Origin: Evernia prunastri
Taxonomy: Eukaryota; Ascomycota; Lecanoromycetes; Lecanorales; Parmeliaceae
DNA length: 64,000 nt
Assembly: GCA_003184365.1 (NCBI GenBank)
Contig: NKYR01000016.1
Coordinates: 186,001-250,000, forward strand
Direction: 5' to 3'
Part shown: one piece after another, positions 25,201-35,846 of the stretch
Numbering within the stretch: the stretch's first letter is position 1
Layout of the letters: the number at the start of each line of letters is the position of its first letter
Position numbers and translations under genes: made by a program
The notes under the pieces: model-generated
The model's input: the letters and a program-made list of their open reading frames with translations, nothing else
Told to the model about the DNA's origin: nothing
Databases searched by the model: none

Positions 25201-26489
25201 CCTTCCCTCATTGGCCAAGGCGGTCGGGAAATGGAAAGTGTAAGACTCTCGACAGGTGCGCAGATCGATGTCCCTGGGAGTAGAGAAAGCGCAGACCCCA
25301 ATGGTCGTGTGCAAATTAATCTCAAGGGGTCTAAAAAGCAGGTCGAGGATGCCAAAAAGCTTTTAGAGCAGAGAGCAAAGATTTTTGACAGTAGTATCAC
25401 GAGGCACGTCGCGGTCGACAAAAAATACCACAAAGCGCTCATTGGCAGTGGCGGTAAGTTCTTGATGGTTCGAACACCGGGAGGTACTTGAACTGACACA
25501 CCAGCACAGGAGCAAACATCCGTAATATTGTCGTGGAAGCTGGTGGTTCCGATGACCGTCGCGATCTCGCCAGAACTGTTCGCTTTCCCGGCCAAGACTC
25601 GGATGACAGCACCATTCGTGTCGAGGGTAGCAAAGCAGTCGTAGAAAAGATCGTTGCTGCTATTGAAGCTTTTGCTGGTCATAGGGAGAACTCCACGACG
25701 GAATCGATCGAGGTGGCACCAGAGAAGCATCGCATGCTCATTGGCCGTGGTGGAGAGGTTCGGAGAGCGTTGGAGTCGCAGTTCAACATTGGCCTCGATG
25801 TTCCGAAAATATCACAACAAGGCCCCGCCCGCTCTCAAGTCAAGGTTTCTGGGCAACCCGCAGATGTTGAGAAGGCAAAAGCGCATATCTTAGACCTAGT
25901 GAAAGATCAGCAAGGCGAAGCTATCCAAGTGCCTCGTAAATACCACCAGGCAGTTTCGGATAACGGACAATTCTTCAGGCGACTTCGCAATGATCACAAG
26001 GTCACGGTCGATCACGCAGGTCATCAGCCACCGAAGAGGTCTACTGTTTTACCACGACCTCAGGTTAATGGTGGCGCGTCTCTGCCTTTGATCACTGATG
26101 ACTCGAACTCGATCAACAGTCATTCGTGGGATATCGTCGACAGTGGAGAGAGCGCTGAGGAAGGGGACATCCCCTGGATTCTCCGCGGAACGCCAGAGAG
26201 CATCGCCAAAGCACGTGCGATGCTTGAGAAGGCGATAGAACAAGCAAAATCACAACAGTCCCAATCGATTGGATATCTAGTCCTACCTGATCCCAAGACG
26301 CATCGCTTCATCATAGGGCAAGGCGGTTCCCAGATCAACGCCATAAGGAGTGAGACGGGATGCAAGATTACTGTGCCTCGAGATCAATCCCAAGGCTCTG
26401 CTATCGAGATTCAGGGCAGCAAGGAAGGAGTTGAACAAGCCAGGGACATTATACTTGATGTCGTTCAGAACGGTGGTAGAAGAGATTGA
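22271..26489 (+). CDS. scp160: Vigilin / Scp160-type multi-KH RNA-binding protein
   Basis: Three exons: 22271-24369, 24417-25453, 25510-26489; 1,371 aa. It carries at least eight, probably ten or more, KH modules; many keep a recognisable GxxG loop, for example IGRQGAV, IGKKGDN, IGAKGSQ, IGQGGRE, IGRGGEV and IGQGGSQ, while others are degenerate (AGPHNSG, SDNGQF), as usual in vigilins. The first 200 residues are acidic and disordered. Family knowledge: Scp160/vigilin associates with polysomes at the ER and affects translation of particular mRNAs; yeast Scp160 also links to G-protein signalling. The start ATG at 22271 begins MAADPTTNGE; an in-frame GTG upstream is not used. Length agrees with the family (about 1,200-1,300 aa). 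Confidence 0.95.
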
Positions 26490-26780
26490 AGGGATCACAA
26501 GGCCAGTGTAGGTATGTAAGACAAATAAGTCATCTTTCAGGCCATGATGGCGGTGGTCAAAAGCTTGCTGGGGCAACTATATAAGATGTGGATCAATACA
26601 AACAATTTCAATGCTAAAATAAACTACATGTGTTTCTTGATTTGCATGTGAGCAACTGCTCTGCGATGTTCTTACACCTTACATCAATACTTACACTGCG
26701 TTGCTCCGCGCGATTTTCCTTCCAGGTGAGCCGCATATCCCGCTTATCTCAGAGATCCAGCCCCGCGAGTACGACAACAC

Positions 26781-26832
26781 CACCAGGGGGTGCAAGAAGT
26801 CATTGGGCAAACTAGGCCGAATTTGGACGTAG
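26781..26832 (+). repeat. Left terminal inverted repeat
   Basis: Begins CACCAGGGGGTGCAAG and pairs with the reverse complement of 28243-28294. Differences are at repeat positions 23 (T versus A) and 49 (G versus A). Confidence 0.92.
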
Positions 26833-26908
26833 CCTATGACAACCACTAATTTGGATTATTTGCATCCACCAATCTCATCCCATTCCTACATTGTTCCACC
26901 ATCCAATA

Positions 26909-28192
26909 ATGACTGTTGTACCGCATACCCCTCGTAAAAAAACGCCTAAAACAAATCGTCATGAGGCCGATACTGTCACAAAGTGTCGATTCTACGAAGC
27001 AATTGATACACGAGGATCAAAGCCTTTAAAATTAATCTACCAAGAGAGAGGTATTCCCAAGTCTACAGGAGACTTATGGCTTACCCAAAGACGTCAAATG
27101 ATTCCGGAAGTGGCATACCGAAGAATTGGTGCATTTCGTACGGGACGGCCACCCAAAATTTCAGACGAAAAGCTCACACAAATTCTGGATTCGAAGAACG
27201 AGGCTCGTGACGAAGGCTATGAAAGACAAATCGAGGTGTTTTCTTTAGGCTGTGTTGTCAGAACCCTTCAAAATGCATTACGGACGAGAAGAGACAATGC
27301 CAAGCTGTATAAAAAGGCCAAAACCAAGTGGGTTTCTCAGCCGAACAAGGCAATTAGGGAGGATTATGGGCACGACCATGGAGACGAGACAGTGGAGCAT
27401 TTCTGGTCTTTCATTGGCTGGACCGATGAGGCTCATTTTGATCCTACGGCTGAGCAAGCAGGCTATGTTCTCAGAGAGGAGGGTCCGGATCAGCGTTATG
27501 CCCCCGAGAATGTAGCTGAAATACCTCCTCTGGAGGGGGTAGTTCTACACATGTCAGCCTTTGTCTCCTATTATCACAAAGGCAAGCTTCAGTTCTACAA
27601 CGACCCCAACGACGTTCCGGAATTGAATGTTGATGTGAATGTGGAGGCTCCGAAAAGAAGACGGTCTCCGAAACAACGAAAGAATGAGACAGAGGAGCAA
27701 TTTTTTCAGAGTGAGCGATATTTGGAATGGCTTGCAGCGGAGCCTCACGACGTCGAAATTCAACTCAAAGGGAGTTCCATGACTCAATTATTCTATACAA
27801 AGAAAATACTTTCATCACATCTCAAAGAACTGCGAGAAGTTGAACGGAAGACAGGTAGAAAAGCCATTCTTCAGGAGGATAACGATTCAAGTCATGGAAC
27901 TCGCTCGACTGTCAATTATGCTGCGGCCTTCAAAAGAAAGCATAACATCGAGACATTGGATCATCCGGCACAGTCGCCTGATCTGAATCCAATGGAGGCC
28001 GTGTGGAATATTCTTAAGCAAAGAGTTCGTCGTAGAAAGTGGAAGACGAAGGATGACTTGAAAAGAGTCATTCTCGAAGAGTGGGAGGCCATTTCTCTGG
28101 AGGAAATCCAGGCAAGGATTGACGAGATGCCTGAACGCTGTGCCTGGCTTGTAAATAATGGTGGTAAAGGCATTAAGTCAGCCACATGGTGA
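26909..28192 (+). CDS. Tc1/mariner-like DDE transposase
   Basis: 427 aa from the ATG at 26909, uninterrupted and intron-free. The N-terminus is a helix-turn-helix-like DNA-binding region (YQERGIPKSTGDLWL, then GRPPKISDEKL). The DDE catalytic core is complete: first Asp in GWTDEAHFD, second Asp in LQEDNDSSHG, and Glu in QSPDLNPMEAVWNILK. I count 38 residues between the second Asp and the Glu, against 34 in Tc1. Family knowledge: such enzymes cut and paste the element between its TIRs. Because all three catalytic residues and the frame survive, activity is possible but untested. Confidence 0.93.
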   Translation: MTVVPHTPRKKTPKTNRHEADTVTKCRFYEAIDTRGSKPLKLIYQERGIPKSTGDLWLTQRRQMIPEVAYRRIGAFRTGRPPKISDEKLTQILDSKNEARDEGYERQIEVFSLGCVVRTLQNALRTRRDNAKLYKKAKTKWVSQPNKAIREDYGHDHGDETVEHFWSFIGWTDEAHFDPTAEQAGYVLREEGPDQRYAPENVAEIPPLEGVVLHMSAFVSYYHKGKLQFYNDPNDVPELNVDVNVEAPKRRRSPKQRKNETEEQFFQSERYLEWLAAEPHDVEIQLKGSSMTQLFYTKKILSSHLKELREVERKTGRKAILQEDNDSSHGTRSTVNYAAAFKRKHNIETLDHPAQSPDLNPMEAVWNILKQRVRRRKWKTKDDLKRVILEEWEAISLEEIQARIDEMPERCAWLVNNGGKGIKSATW

Positions 28193-28242
28193 TCTGGTAG
28201 TGGTAGAATAGGTGGAAATGTAGCCATTTGATGGGGGAGACA

Positions 28243-28294
28243 CTATGTCCAAATTCGGCCTAGTTTGCCCATTGACTTCTTGCACCCCCTGGTG
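28243..28294 (-). repeat. Right terminal inverted repeat
   Basis: Reverse complement of the left repeat with two mismatches; ends CCCCCTGGTG at 28294, followed by ACAC. Confidence 0.92.
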
Positions 28295-28443
28295 ACACCC
28301 TCCTCTTACTCCCCTTCACCCATAACCCTCTGCTCGCCAAACTCAGCTTCTCCGTTGTTCGCTCTGCAGGCAGAATGTCCGCATGCCCAACTTTCGCTCC
28401 TTCCCGAGTCGAGGGCAGGGTACGAGCTGAGTGCGTGGCACGA

Positions 28444-28963
28444 TCAGGGCTCGAGCGGGGTCGACGGCGCATCCAGTGGGCGGGGTGCGGTGTTGAACGC
28501 GGTGTTTTTTTCGGAGGTCTGGGAGGTCGAGGGGGAGAAAGACTTGGGGTGGATAGGGGGGGTTTGGGGGCATATGTAAGTTAGCTTGGTCTGGTAATCT
28601 GATCTTGTAAGATGAGGCAGAATTTCGCTTGTGAGTTCGCCCGAGAGTTGGATTTTGGTTTTGGGAAGATGGGGGAAGGTTTCATGGTTGGGGATGTTGA
28701 TCAAGATGGTGATGAGACGTCGAGGCTTTCGATCGGGAGTCGAGTTTTCCTTGGATTGTAGAGGTGTTGTTTGGGGACATTCGTTGTAAGTGTCGCCTTT
28801 TCTTGGTTTGGTGCCTAGATTTCGCTAAGAGAAGGTAGCAACAGTCTTGATTGAGGTCAAGATGGTTGGGGGAAGTTACCAAAACTCCGCCGTGCGGTTC
28901 AGACGCATTGCCCGAGAAAATTGATGACTGCTGCGAGATCTCCCCAAAAATAGTTCTTTTCAT
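28444..28963 (-). CDS. Small orphan protein, two-exon model, next to the transposon
   Basis: I do not recognise this protein. Exon 28963-28880 (MKRTIFGEISQQSSIF...) is followed by a 55-nt GT-AG intron (28879-28825, pyrimidine-rich TACCTTCTCTTAG acceptor) and exon 28824-28444, giving 154 aa rich in Pro, Thr and Ser with KPRRLITILINIPNHETF in the middle. Support is limited to frame continuity across a normal-sized intron and protein-like composition. The same frame continues after the TGA at 28444-28446 for about 45 sense codons to a TAA, so the gene may once have been longer and been shortened by a C-to-T change. It ends about 150 bp from the transposon. Confidence 0.4.
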
Positions 28964-29665
28964 CCACGAGTGATCCGTTGTTGATGTCGTCACGCTTTGC
29001 TGCTGACCGTACTTGAACGAAAAGTTCACCCTTGTTCTGATCGATTTCTCCAATTTAAAAGTCTCTGAATATGGAATTTCTCCCTACCGTACGCATGACT
29101 CTCTGCTACAGATCTCGTACGTTGACTTGAAGACTTTCGTTGATATAAATCTCAAACGAAAGCGCCCTTTGAAGTCTCGTACATGTGGAGGACGCCAGAG
29201 TCAAAGACGCCTGGGCGCTGAACGTGGTCATTCGGAGGTCAGGAACTCAGCTTCATGTCAAGGTTCACGGTCGAAAAAGCCTTCGACGGAGTACTCCCTT
29301 TTTCCGAGAGGCAGACAGAAGCGATCATGTAGGATGGTGCGAGGTGAAACCAGTCTCTAGCCTCGCTTATCTGCAGCCTTGAATTATCATGCTTACGTGT
29401 CCTGTAGCTTCCCGCATCAATTTTCGTCCGCCTGTGAGATGACTCGTTTCGCTATAGCGGACACAATATCCTACGGCACATTCTCTAAGTAGGAAAATCT
29501 CTGATTAGAAAAACCATCCTAAAGATAAAGTCTTTGAAAAGAGATGCTGAGCTGGATGGTGATGGTGGCTTCGACACTGCCCTCCAACTGTCGAAGAAAG
29601 ATTCAACTTCGTTAACATCAGAAGCCCATGCGATTTCGTCATCTGATCCTCACCTAGCAAAAGCA
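28964..29665. other. Region between orphan gene and MFS pseudogene
   Basis: 702 bp. A plus-strand frame at about 29176-29382 is protein-like but has no start codon or family match. The MFS frame is also open upstream of 29666 to a TTG at 29534, so an unseen upstream exon is possible. Confidence 0.4.
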
Positions 29666-31650
29666 ATGAACGGTAAAAGGACGACTGAGAATTCAATAGA
29701 GCCTATATCGATTGAGAATGGGGAAGCGCAGCCAAACCCTACATACATTCAAGGATGGAGATTGCACGTCTTGACGCTTGGGTATCAACACCCCTAACAG
29801 TGGAGAGTCAGTGTTTGCAGACTAATAACCCTCCGGTAGACTCTGGATCGCGCTTTTCCTTTCAACGATCGAGACTACGGTCGTTAGCACAGCGCTTGTC
29901 CCAATTACAGACGCCCTCCATGGCTTCGACTCTCGAGATTGGATAGTCACATCCTACCTCCTCACATACACCGGTATACACACTTTACCCTTTTACAATT
30001 CTACAGTATCTGACTAGCGGCAATAGGCTTCCTTGTCATCTATGCCAAGTTCAGCGATGTTTTTGGTAGGAAGACAATGATACTACTCGCCCTCACTATC
30101 TTCACGGTGTTCTCTATAGCATGTGGCGTGGCAATTTCGATGGTTGAATTTTAAGTCTAACTGCTCATGTGCTTGCACAACCATCCACGTATACACTAAC
30201 ACAGCTCCGAAAGGATTATTCTCCGTGCTTTCCAAGGTATGGGCGCCTCGGGAATATACTCCATGGTACTTGTAATTGCACCAAGTCTTGTACCCCGAGA
30301 GAAATTTGGAAAATACATGGGCATCGTCTCGTCCGTGTTTGCTATAGCAAGCGTTCTCGGGCCAATTATTGGTGGCGCCATCACTAGCCATTCCACGTGG
30401 CGATGGGTATTCTTTTTAAAGTGAGTAGAAGCTACCCAACCCAGATGGCCCCGCGCAAAGACGAGTTACTGATTGCAAACAGCGCGCCGGGAGGCGTAGC
30501 CGCAATAGTGCTCATAGCAATATGCCTGCCATCCGCATCATTATCCTCTGGTCATAAATCCGTGAAAGCCTAGTTCCGCAGCAAATTCTCTAAACCGTCA
30601 CTCAGCCGACTCGACGCTCTAGGTGGCATGCTCCTCCTCGCAGCCTCAATCCTTCTGGTCTTCGCTCTGGAGGAAGCTGGTCAGCGCTACTCCTGGAAAA
30701 GCGCCGTCATTATCTCCACAATCACCCTAGCCGGCTTCTGCTGGATTTCATTTATTGGGTGGGAGTACTTTGTCGACGAGTCGCGCTCTTCACAAGAGCC
30801 GATATTTCCACTGCGCCTGCTCAAAGATCGCATTTTCGTGGGGATGATGAGCACAGCCTTCTTCATCGGCTTCCCGTTCGTCAGCATTGTTGTCAGTGCT
30901 CCCCAAAGAGCGCAAGCTGTCATCGGACTATCGCCGGTCTGTGCAGGCATAGCTCTCCTGCCCTTGCTGCTAACCTCTCCCTTTGCAACTGCTGTGCAAG
31001 GCATCCTGACCTCGAACTTCAAAGTATCGCCTTTTTACTTGATGCTGGTTGGAGCGGTATTGCAGCTTGTTGGTGTAGGTCTGACAGGCTCGCTCCCAAC
31101 TGATGGGTACAGGATCGCACCTCAGCAGTACGGATATGAAGTTATCATGGGCCTGGGATTCGGGTTGGGCCTCAGTACAGTTCTCACTCTTGCTCCATTG
31201 GTAGTCCAGGAGGCAGATCTTCGTAAGGAGGTGTTAGGCTGTTATTGAAGAAGCTGGAACAGCTAATAACATCACAGCGGTGACCATGGGTGCGCTCACG
31301 CAAGTCCGCGTACTGGGCGGAACGATAGGTCTAGCAATATGGTACCCATGTTCCCCACCATCTCACCAATTTTTCCTAGGACCCCCCAGCTGACCTCTCC
31401 TCCCAGCTCAACCATCCTGAATAACTACGCCCGGTCCAAGCTTCGAAATATAATCACGCCATCACAGCTTTCCGATATCTCAAATTCTCTCACAACGATC
31501 GAGACGCTGAAGCCGGAACAACAAGCGGCTGTGCGAACGACCTTTGCCGAAGGATACAACAAGCAGATGCGAATTATGACGATATTTAGTGGCATTGCGG
31601 TTCTTACGACTCTTTTTGTATGGGAGAGGAGACCCCGAAGAGTGGAATAA
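29666..31650 (+). pseudogene. MFS drug/metabolite transporter (14-TM DHA2 type), disrupted
   Basis: Seven exon-like pieces: 29666-29781, 29840-29973, 30027-30142, 30205-30420, 30483-31222, 31278-31341, 31407-31650. Transporter signatures are clear: LWIALFLSTIETTVVSTAL, DWIVTSYLLTYTGF, YAKFSDVFGRK, LRAFQGMGASGIY, LGPIIGGAI and WRWVFFLNAPGG, plus many hydrophobic segments. Two lesions argue against function: an in-frame TAG at 30571-30573 in the central loop (SVKA-stop-FRSKF), and a phase mismatch between the third and fourth pieces, where no donor and acceptor pair keeps frame. Family knowledge: such proteins export toxins or secondary metabolites by proton antiport. The neighbouring P450 suggests a metabolite locus remnant, but that is inference. 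Sequencing error could explain either lesion, less easily both. Confidence 0.75.
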
Positions 31651-31888
31651 ATATTTCTGTCAAGGGTTCATGGGAAACGAAAGTGTTAGGTAATTGAGAT
31701 GACCGAAGAAAGGCTGTATGGCATTGCAAGATCTATGGAGCAACCTAATGCTGCTGTTGAGGACGAAGATGCAACAGGCAAGCTAATATAAGCAAATTGT
31801 TTTAGATTACCTCCTATCAATGTCTCGTTCAAAACATCCAGGCTACTCATCATATTCGATCTTCTACGACAAAGCCATCAACAACAAC

Positions 31889-33841
31889 CTACAATGCCCT
31901 GAGCTTGACGAAACACTGCTGTGCTGTACGCAAGATCTTCTGCTGTCCACAAGGGCTATTCAGCGCCTTTGGCAAAGGCAGGAACTCAAAGTTCAGAACA
32001 AGCAACACGAGTATGATGCGGAGTTCTTGCATAGCCAGTCGCTTGCCTGATGGAAGCAGTCAGCTAAGTCGAGCCAACCAAAAGAAAGAAAAAACAGCGT
32101 AGAAAGCATTGCAAAGAGGAAAAGAAGGAGCTTGGAGTACATCAGCAGCCAAATGACAACGAGCGAGCGAGCAAAAGCAGCATGAGGCAGCAAGATCAGG
32201 CAAGACGTACCAAAACAGCCCCTCGGACCCAGCCCAAAGGCTAACCTCGTCAATGCACCCCCATCAAATACCTCGCTGCCATGCTCATCCCTTATCAGCC
32301 TTCTATCCGGCAGGAACGCTTTCAAATCCATCATCTGGAACTCTCTTCCTCGCTTCTCCTCGGCAGCCTTCCAAGTCTTACTCCTCACCTCCTCCCTCAC
32401 CTCCTGCGGCTCCGTCATAAATTGCGCATTACACATCACCGTAGCGCCCTTGGGGATCTCATAGCCTAATATTTCAGTATCGGCAGTCGCGATGCGCACG
32501 AGGAGGGGCACTGTGTTAGCATGCCGGTTTATTTCTTCGATCGTGGCGTCCAAGTAGGGTATATCGACGCTTAGGATGTCAGTGACGGATGGCGGAGAGG
32601 CAAATGTTCCCGTGTCTGGGAAGTTGAGGTGGAGAGCCTGGCGAAGCTTGGATTGTACGAGTGGATTATTTGCGAGATGTTTGACCGACCAGCTTAGAGT
32701 TTTCGCTGTTGTCTCGTGGCCCTAGAGAGAGTGGGCTCATGTTTAGCTACACAGGAGCTTCTTTATGTCGGTGGAACTTTGATTCACCCGGGGCACATAC
32801 AGCAACAAGCAACATCGGCAGCTCGTCTTGAATAGCCGGACTCTCTTCCTCGGGCAGGTCCACACCGACCTTCTGAGCAGCGGTTACCTCTCGGCGCAAA
32901 ACGAGATCCATGGCGCACGTATCATGGTCCTCCCTGTCGTTATCGCCATTTGTAATCCTGCGAAATCGATCTTGAGCTTGCTTTGTAAGTTTTCGAATCT
33001 CTCGGTCCTTGACGGCACCGTTGGTCTTGTGCTGAGATGATTGTCGGATGAATCAGTGATGCCATACAGGAAAAGGGGAAGCCATGACTCTTTCCACCGT
33101 AGTATTGAGGAACGCAACTGCTTTGTACAACTCAGAGCGAATCGCCGACGGAAGTGGAAACGGAGGGTTTCTGGTTTCGGGAAGAATGATGGATGATGCA
33201 TCAGCATGCAAAGCTCCTATCTCCGATTGTACGCCTCCGAGCTTTGAGCCCAGGATAGCAATCCAAATGGCGTCAAAAGCGGCGAGTTCAAAGTCCTCTT
33301 GTGCTGCAAACGGGCGACCATCTACCAGTGAGGTTTTGAGACGCCACAAAGCAACGAGCTCCAACGCGGATTGGTAAATATTGGGCGCCACGACTCGGCG
33401 GAGGAAGCCTGGCGACATGCAGTCCATCCAAAGACGTCTCTGCTGCTTGAAGCTTTGGTTCGAGGGTTGGACAAGCGTGGCGTGCGGTATCAGTGGCTTG
33501 AAGAAAGCGATCGTGCTGGGGGCCCTGTCGAACTCTTTCGTCCGGCGGAGCATAATGTCTTCTGTCTCACGCGGATCATCTAGGCAGATGAACGGAGGGG
33601 AGAAAGGGCGTAGGAATAGCTGGACGATGGGCGACTTGAGCTTTTTGCATTGCTCGAAGGAATATCCAGAGGCTTCTTTCGTCCTTTTGTAGTGTTCGAG
33701 AAGATCGGGGAGGTCGCCCGAGATACGGTTTGCCGCGGCGGGATTGTAGGGGATACCAGGGTATGGCTTTGGAAAGCTACGTCTGTAGAGGAGGATCGCC
33801 GATGCGATGAGTAGAACAACAACGTATAGTAATAGAGACAT
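31889..33841 (-). CDS. Cytochrome P450 monooxygenase
   Basis: Four exons: 33841-33068, 33031-32801, 32721-32211, 32046-31889; 557 aa. It begins with a membrane anchor (MSLLLYVVVLLIASAILLY) and a proline hinge (FPKPYPGIPYNP). The I-helix oxygen-binding motif is GHETT (residues 336-340), the ExxR pair is E398/R401 (EINR), the PERF-like block is FLPDRRL, and the heme-binding loop is FGLGPRGCFG with ligand C504; KRLAMQELRI follows. All hallmarks of an ER-anchored class II P450 are intact, unlike the adjacent transporter. The substrate cannot be told from sequence. Odd: intron 1 is only 36 nt (33067-33032) and intron 3 is 164 nt. Start at 33841 rather than the upstream in-frame GTG. Confidence 0.93.
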
Positions 33842-35264
33842 GATCACAATGCATAGGTTCTAAAGTTGCCGGATGTTTCTCTGATCCAAAATCCTTTGAG
33901 AAAAGACCTACTAGGCGGATCCTTTATGTATGTATGAATGCCAACGTACCTAAGGGTCCTTTCAGGCTGCTGATGCACGGACTCGCAGACGCAACATCCC
34001 GCGACCAGACTGCCATGAAATCTAACCGCGTTTTTAGTTACCTGAAAGCCCGTAAGAATCTTTCGATACTCTCACCATTTCACAACACGGGCGCAAATAC
34101 TAGCGCTTAGATAACAAAGAGCGTAACCAGACCCCCCTCCCCCCTAACCGGCCCACCTACAAATCCAATTCGCTCTTCCAAAGAAATCATGCTAACCGGA
34201 TCATACCCCAAAGAGCACCTATGCATGATCCAGTAAACGCCGGGGGCCTAATGGTTCGGCCAGAACCTCAAAATTTCGGGGTATCACTATCCAACGGATA
34301 CCTTACCGTACCCTTTCAAAGTTGCCGGCGGTACAAATTGTACAGTGGGTAAGTTATGCTCGAGAAAGAAAGGTCCAAGGATTGCTCTACCTAGGCAGAC
34401 GCAATCAGTCCGATTGTTTCCAATGTTTCCACCCAAAGGCCCAACCGTACTCGTAACCGGTAAGTAAAAGAAATTGTCACTCCTCAGCAGTGGCAATCAA
34501 CAATCGAGTCCATCCGACCGTCTTCGGCACCTACCCTACAAGCCGACAATCACCGTCACCACATTCTGTACTGTTCCAAGATTTACCGCAAACCACGGGA
34601 TTAAAGGCAGGACCTACTCTGAGAGCGGACATCTATGATGCGGAAGAATTCCGAAAGTGGATACTGCAAGACGGCGGCTCCTGAGACATACACAGGTCTT
34701 GTTGTTCCAGTTTCGACCTCGGCGGGCTTTGCTAGTATGATGTGGCAGAAGTCATGTCTGTAGCGAGACATCTTCCTACCCGGGAAGGGCAATTGTTGTC
34801 AGTAGGAAGGGCTGGATTGTTTTGATAGTGACGGGGGAAATGTGCTCAAAGAAAGAAATGGAGCTGCTTCCTCCTCTCTGTGTAGACTTTGCTACCTTGT
34901 CTTACCTTTAGCAGCAGGTGGAGAGGCAGTGCCTATGAGACCCTGAAGACGATGATCATATTATCTGCATCGACTCACTCGAAAAATCTTCAAAGTACTT
35001 CATCTGGCGCTGGCAATCAATGGGTAGTCTAGTCGCAATGAGCCCTTGAGGGAAGCGTTAATATTTTCAGTGCAAATGCAATTTCATATTGCAAATTGTC
35101 CGATCAAACGTCAAATTTCGAAGCTTTCTGATGTATTCAACGGGGTCGAGTCTCAACCGAGAAGTGTCCCAAGCAAAGAGCCTCACCTCATCCCCAAGAA
35201 AAGCACAGTCATAAAAATTCCGAAAAGCTCGTCAATGCAAAAGACCCAATCCTTCCCCGCATCC
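33842..35264. other. Long gene-poor stretch in the accessory island
   Basis: 1,423 bp without a supportable gene. A plus-strand frame at 34496-34684 with a possible upstream piece at 34420-34460 is weakly protein-like, but it would need a 28-nt intron. No repeats longer than about 10 bp seen. Confidence 0.4.
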
Positions 35265-35846
35265 TCAATCCATAGGCGCAATCTCCGGCGAATTCACCCC
35301 AGGAATCTCCTTCGGAATGTCTTCAAGCCCGATGGGTCTAAAATTTCCTCCCGAATACTCAAAGAACATGATTTGGAGACCCCATTGCAGCAAGGCCCAA
35401 CCCGCGCCTTGCCTGAAAAACCGACCGTCCTCGTCCGTCTTTCTCACGATGGTCTCCAAGGGTTTTGCAAGCAACTCTGCCGTACACGGCTCCCCAGCGT
35501 GCACGTACAGATGTAGAGAATGGATGTTCCCTGGCACTGCGCTCGAGCCGGGGCCAGGCTGCACATCAGTCATCTCGACCCGGTGCAGAGTAACATTCGT
35601 GGTAGGTATAGTGTACCAATTAAGGGTCTTGGTGACAGGGTCGATGCGTTGGCAGAAGATAGTTGGGGTGTCGTTGTCGAGGACGATGCGGCGGCCAGGA
35701 CTGGAGAAGTAGGTCTGCAACTGCTCTTTGGCTATGCCTTTCTCAATGCGAATCTGGGTTTGTTCATCGGCTTCGCTGTGTAGCTTGGGGTTGGCACGGA
35801 GCTGGGCGAGCGAGATCACTCCTTGCTGTTGGTCCTGAGGATCCAT
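35265..35846 (-). CDS. Uncharacterised 193-aa protein, single exon
   Basis: I do not recognise the family. An intact intronless frame starts MDPQDQQQGVISLAQ and ends EIAPMD. It is soluble in appearance: no signal peptide, no transmembrane segment. The N-terminal 50 residues look helical (AQLRANPKLHSEADEQ); the middle is probably beta-rich (LNWYTIPTTNVTLHRVEM, SLHLYVHAGEPCTAELLAK); the C-terminus has GWALLQWGLQIMFFEY. Even composition and length make chance unlikely. It sits alone in the accessory island between a P450 and a decayed gene. Lineage-restricted protein is the best description. Confidence 0.65.
   Translation of the reverse strand: MDPQDQQQGVISLAQLRANPKLHSEADEQTQIRIEKGIAKEQLQTYFSSPGRRIVLDNDTPTIFCQRIDPVTKTLNWYTIPTTNVTLHRVEMTDVQPGPGSSAVPGNIHSLHLYVHAGEPCTAELLAKPLETIVRKTDEDGRFFRQGAGWALLQWGLQIMFFEYSGGNFRPIGLEDIPKEIPGVNSPEIAPMD

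Larger units (their letters stand above)
26781..28294 (+). mobile_element. Tc1/mariner-superfamily DNA transposon, 1,514 bp, apparently complete
   Basis: A single intact transposase gene lies between 52-bp terminal inverted repeats with two mismatches (outer sequence CACCAGGGGGTGCAAGAAGT at both ends). Size, gene content and TIRs fit the IS630-Tc1-mariner superfamily. The bases immediately outside both ends are ACAC (26777-26780 and 28295-28298), which looks like a 4-bp target duplication rather than the TA expected for this superfamily. The near-identity of the TIRs and the open reading frame suggest recent insertion and no RIP damage to this copy. Confidence 0.92.

Noticed and set aside
26700..28472. 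Transposon inserted into a coding exon
   Set aside because: Removing the element and one ACAC leaves an open frame of a few dozen codons on the minus strand, but it matches nothing and is too short to support a gene.
28265..28579. 104-codon plus-strand frame beside the transposon
   Set aside because: Begins inside the right TIR with a non-conserved start and runs antisense to the better-supported two-exon orphan model.
29176..29382. Protein-like plus-strand frame upstream of the MFS pseudogene
   Set aside because: No ATG, no clear splice to any exon and no family match.
34420..34684. Possible small plus-strand gene
   Set aside because: Joining the pieces would need an intron of about 28 nt, below any plausible limit.
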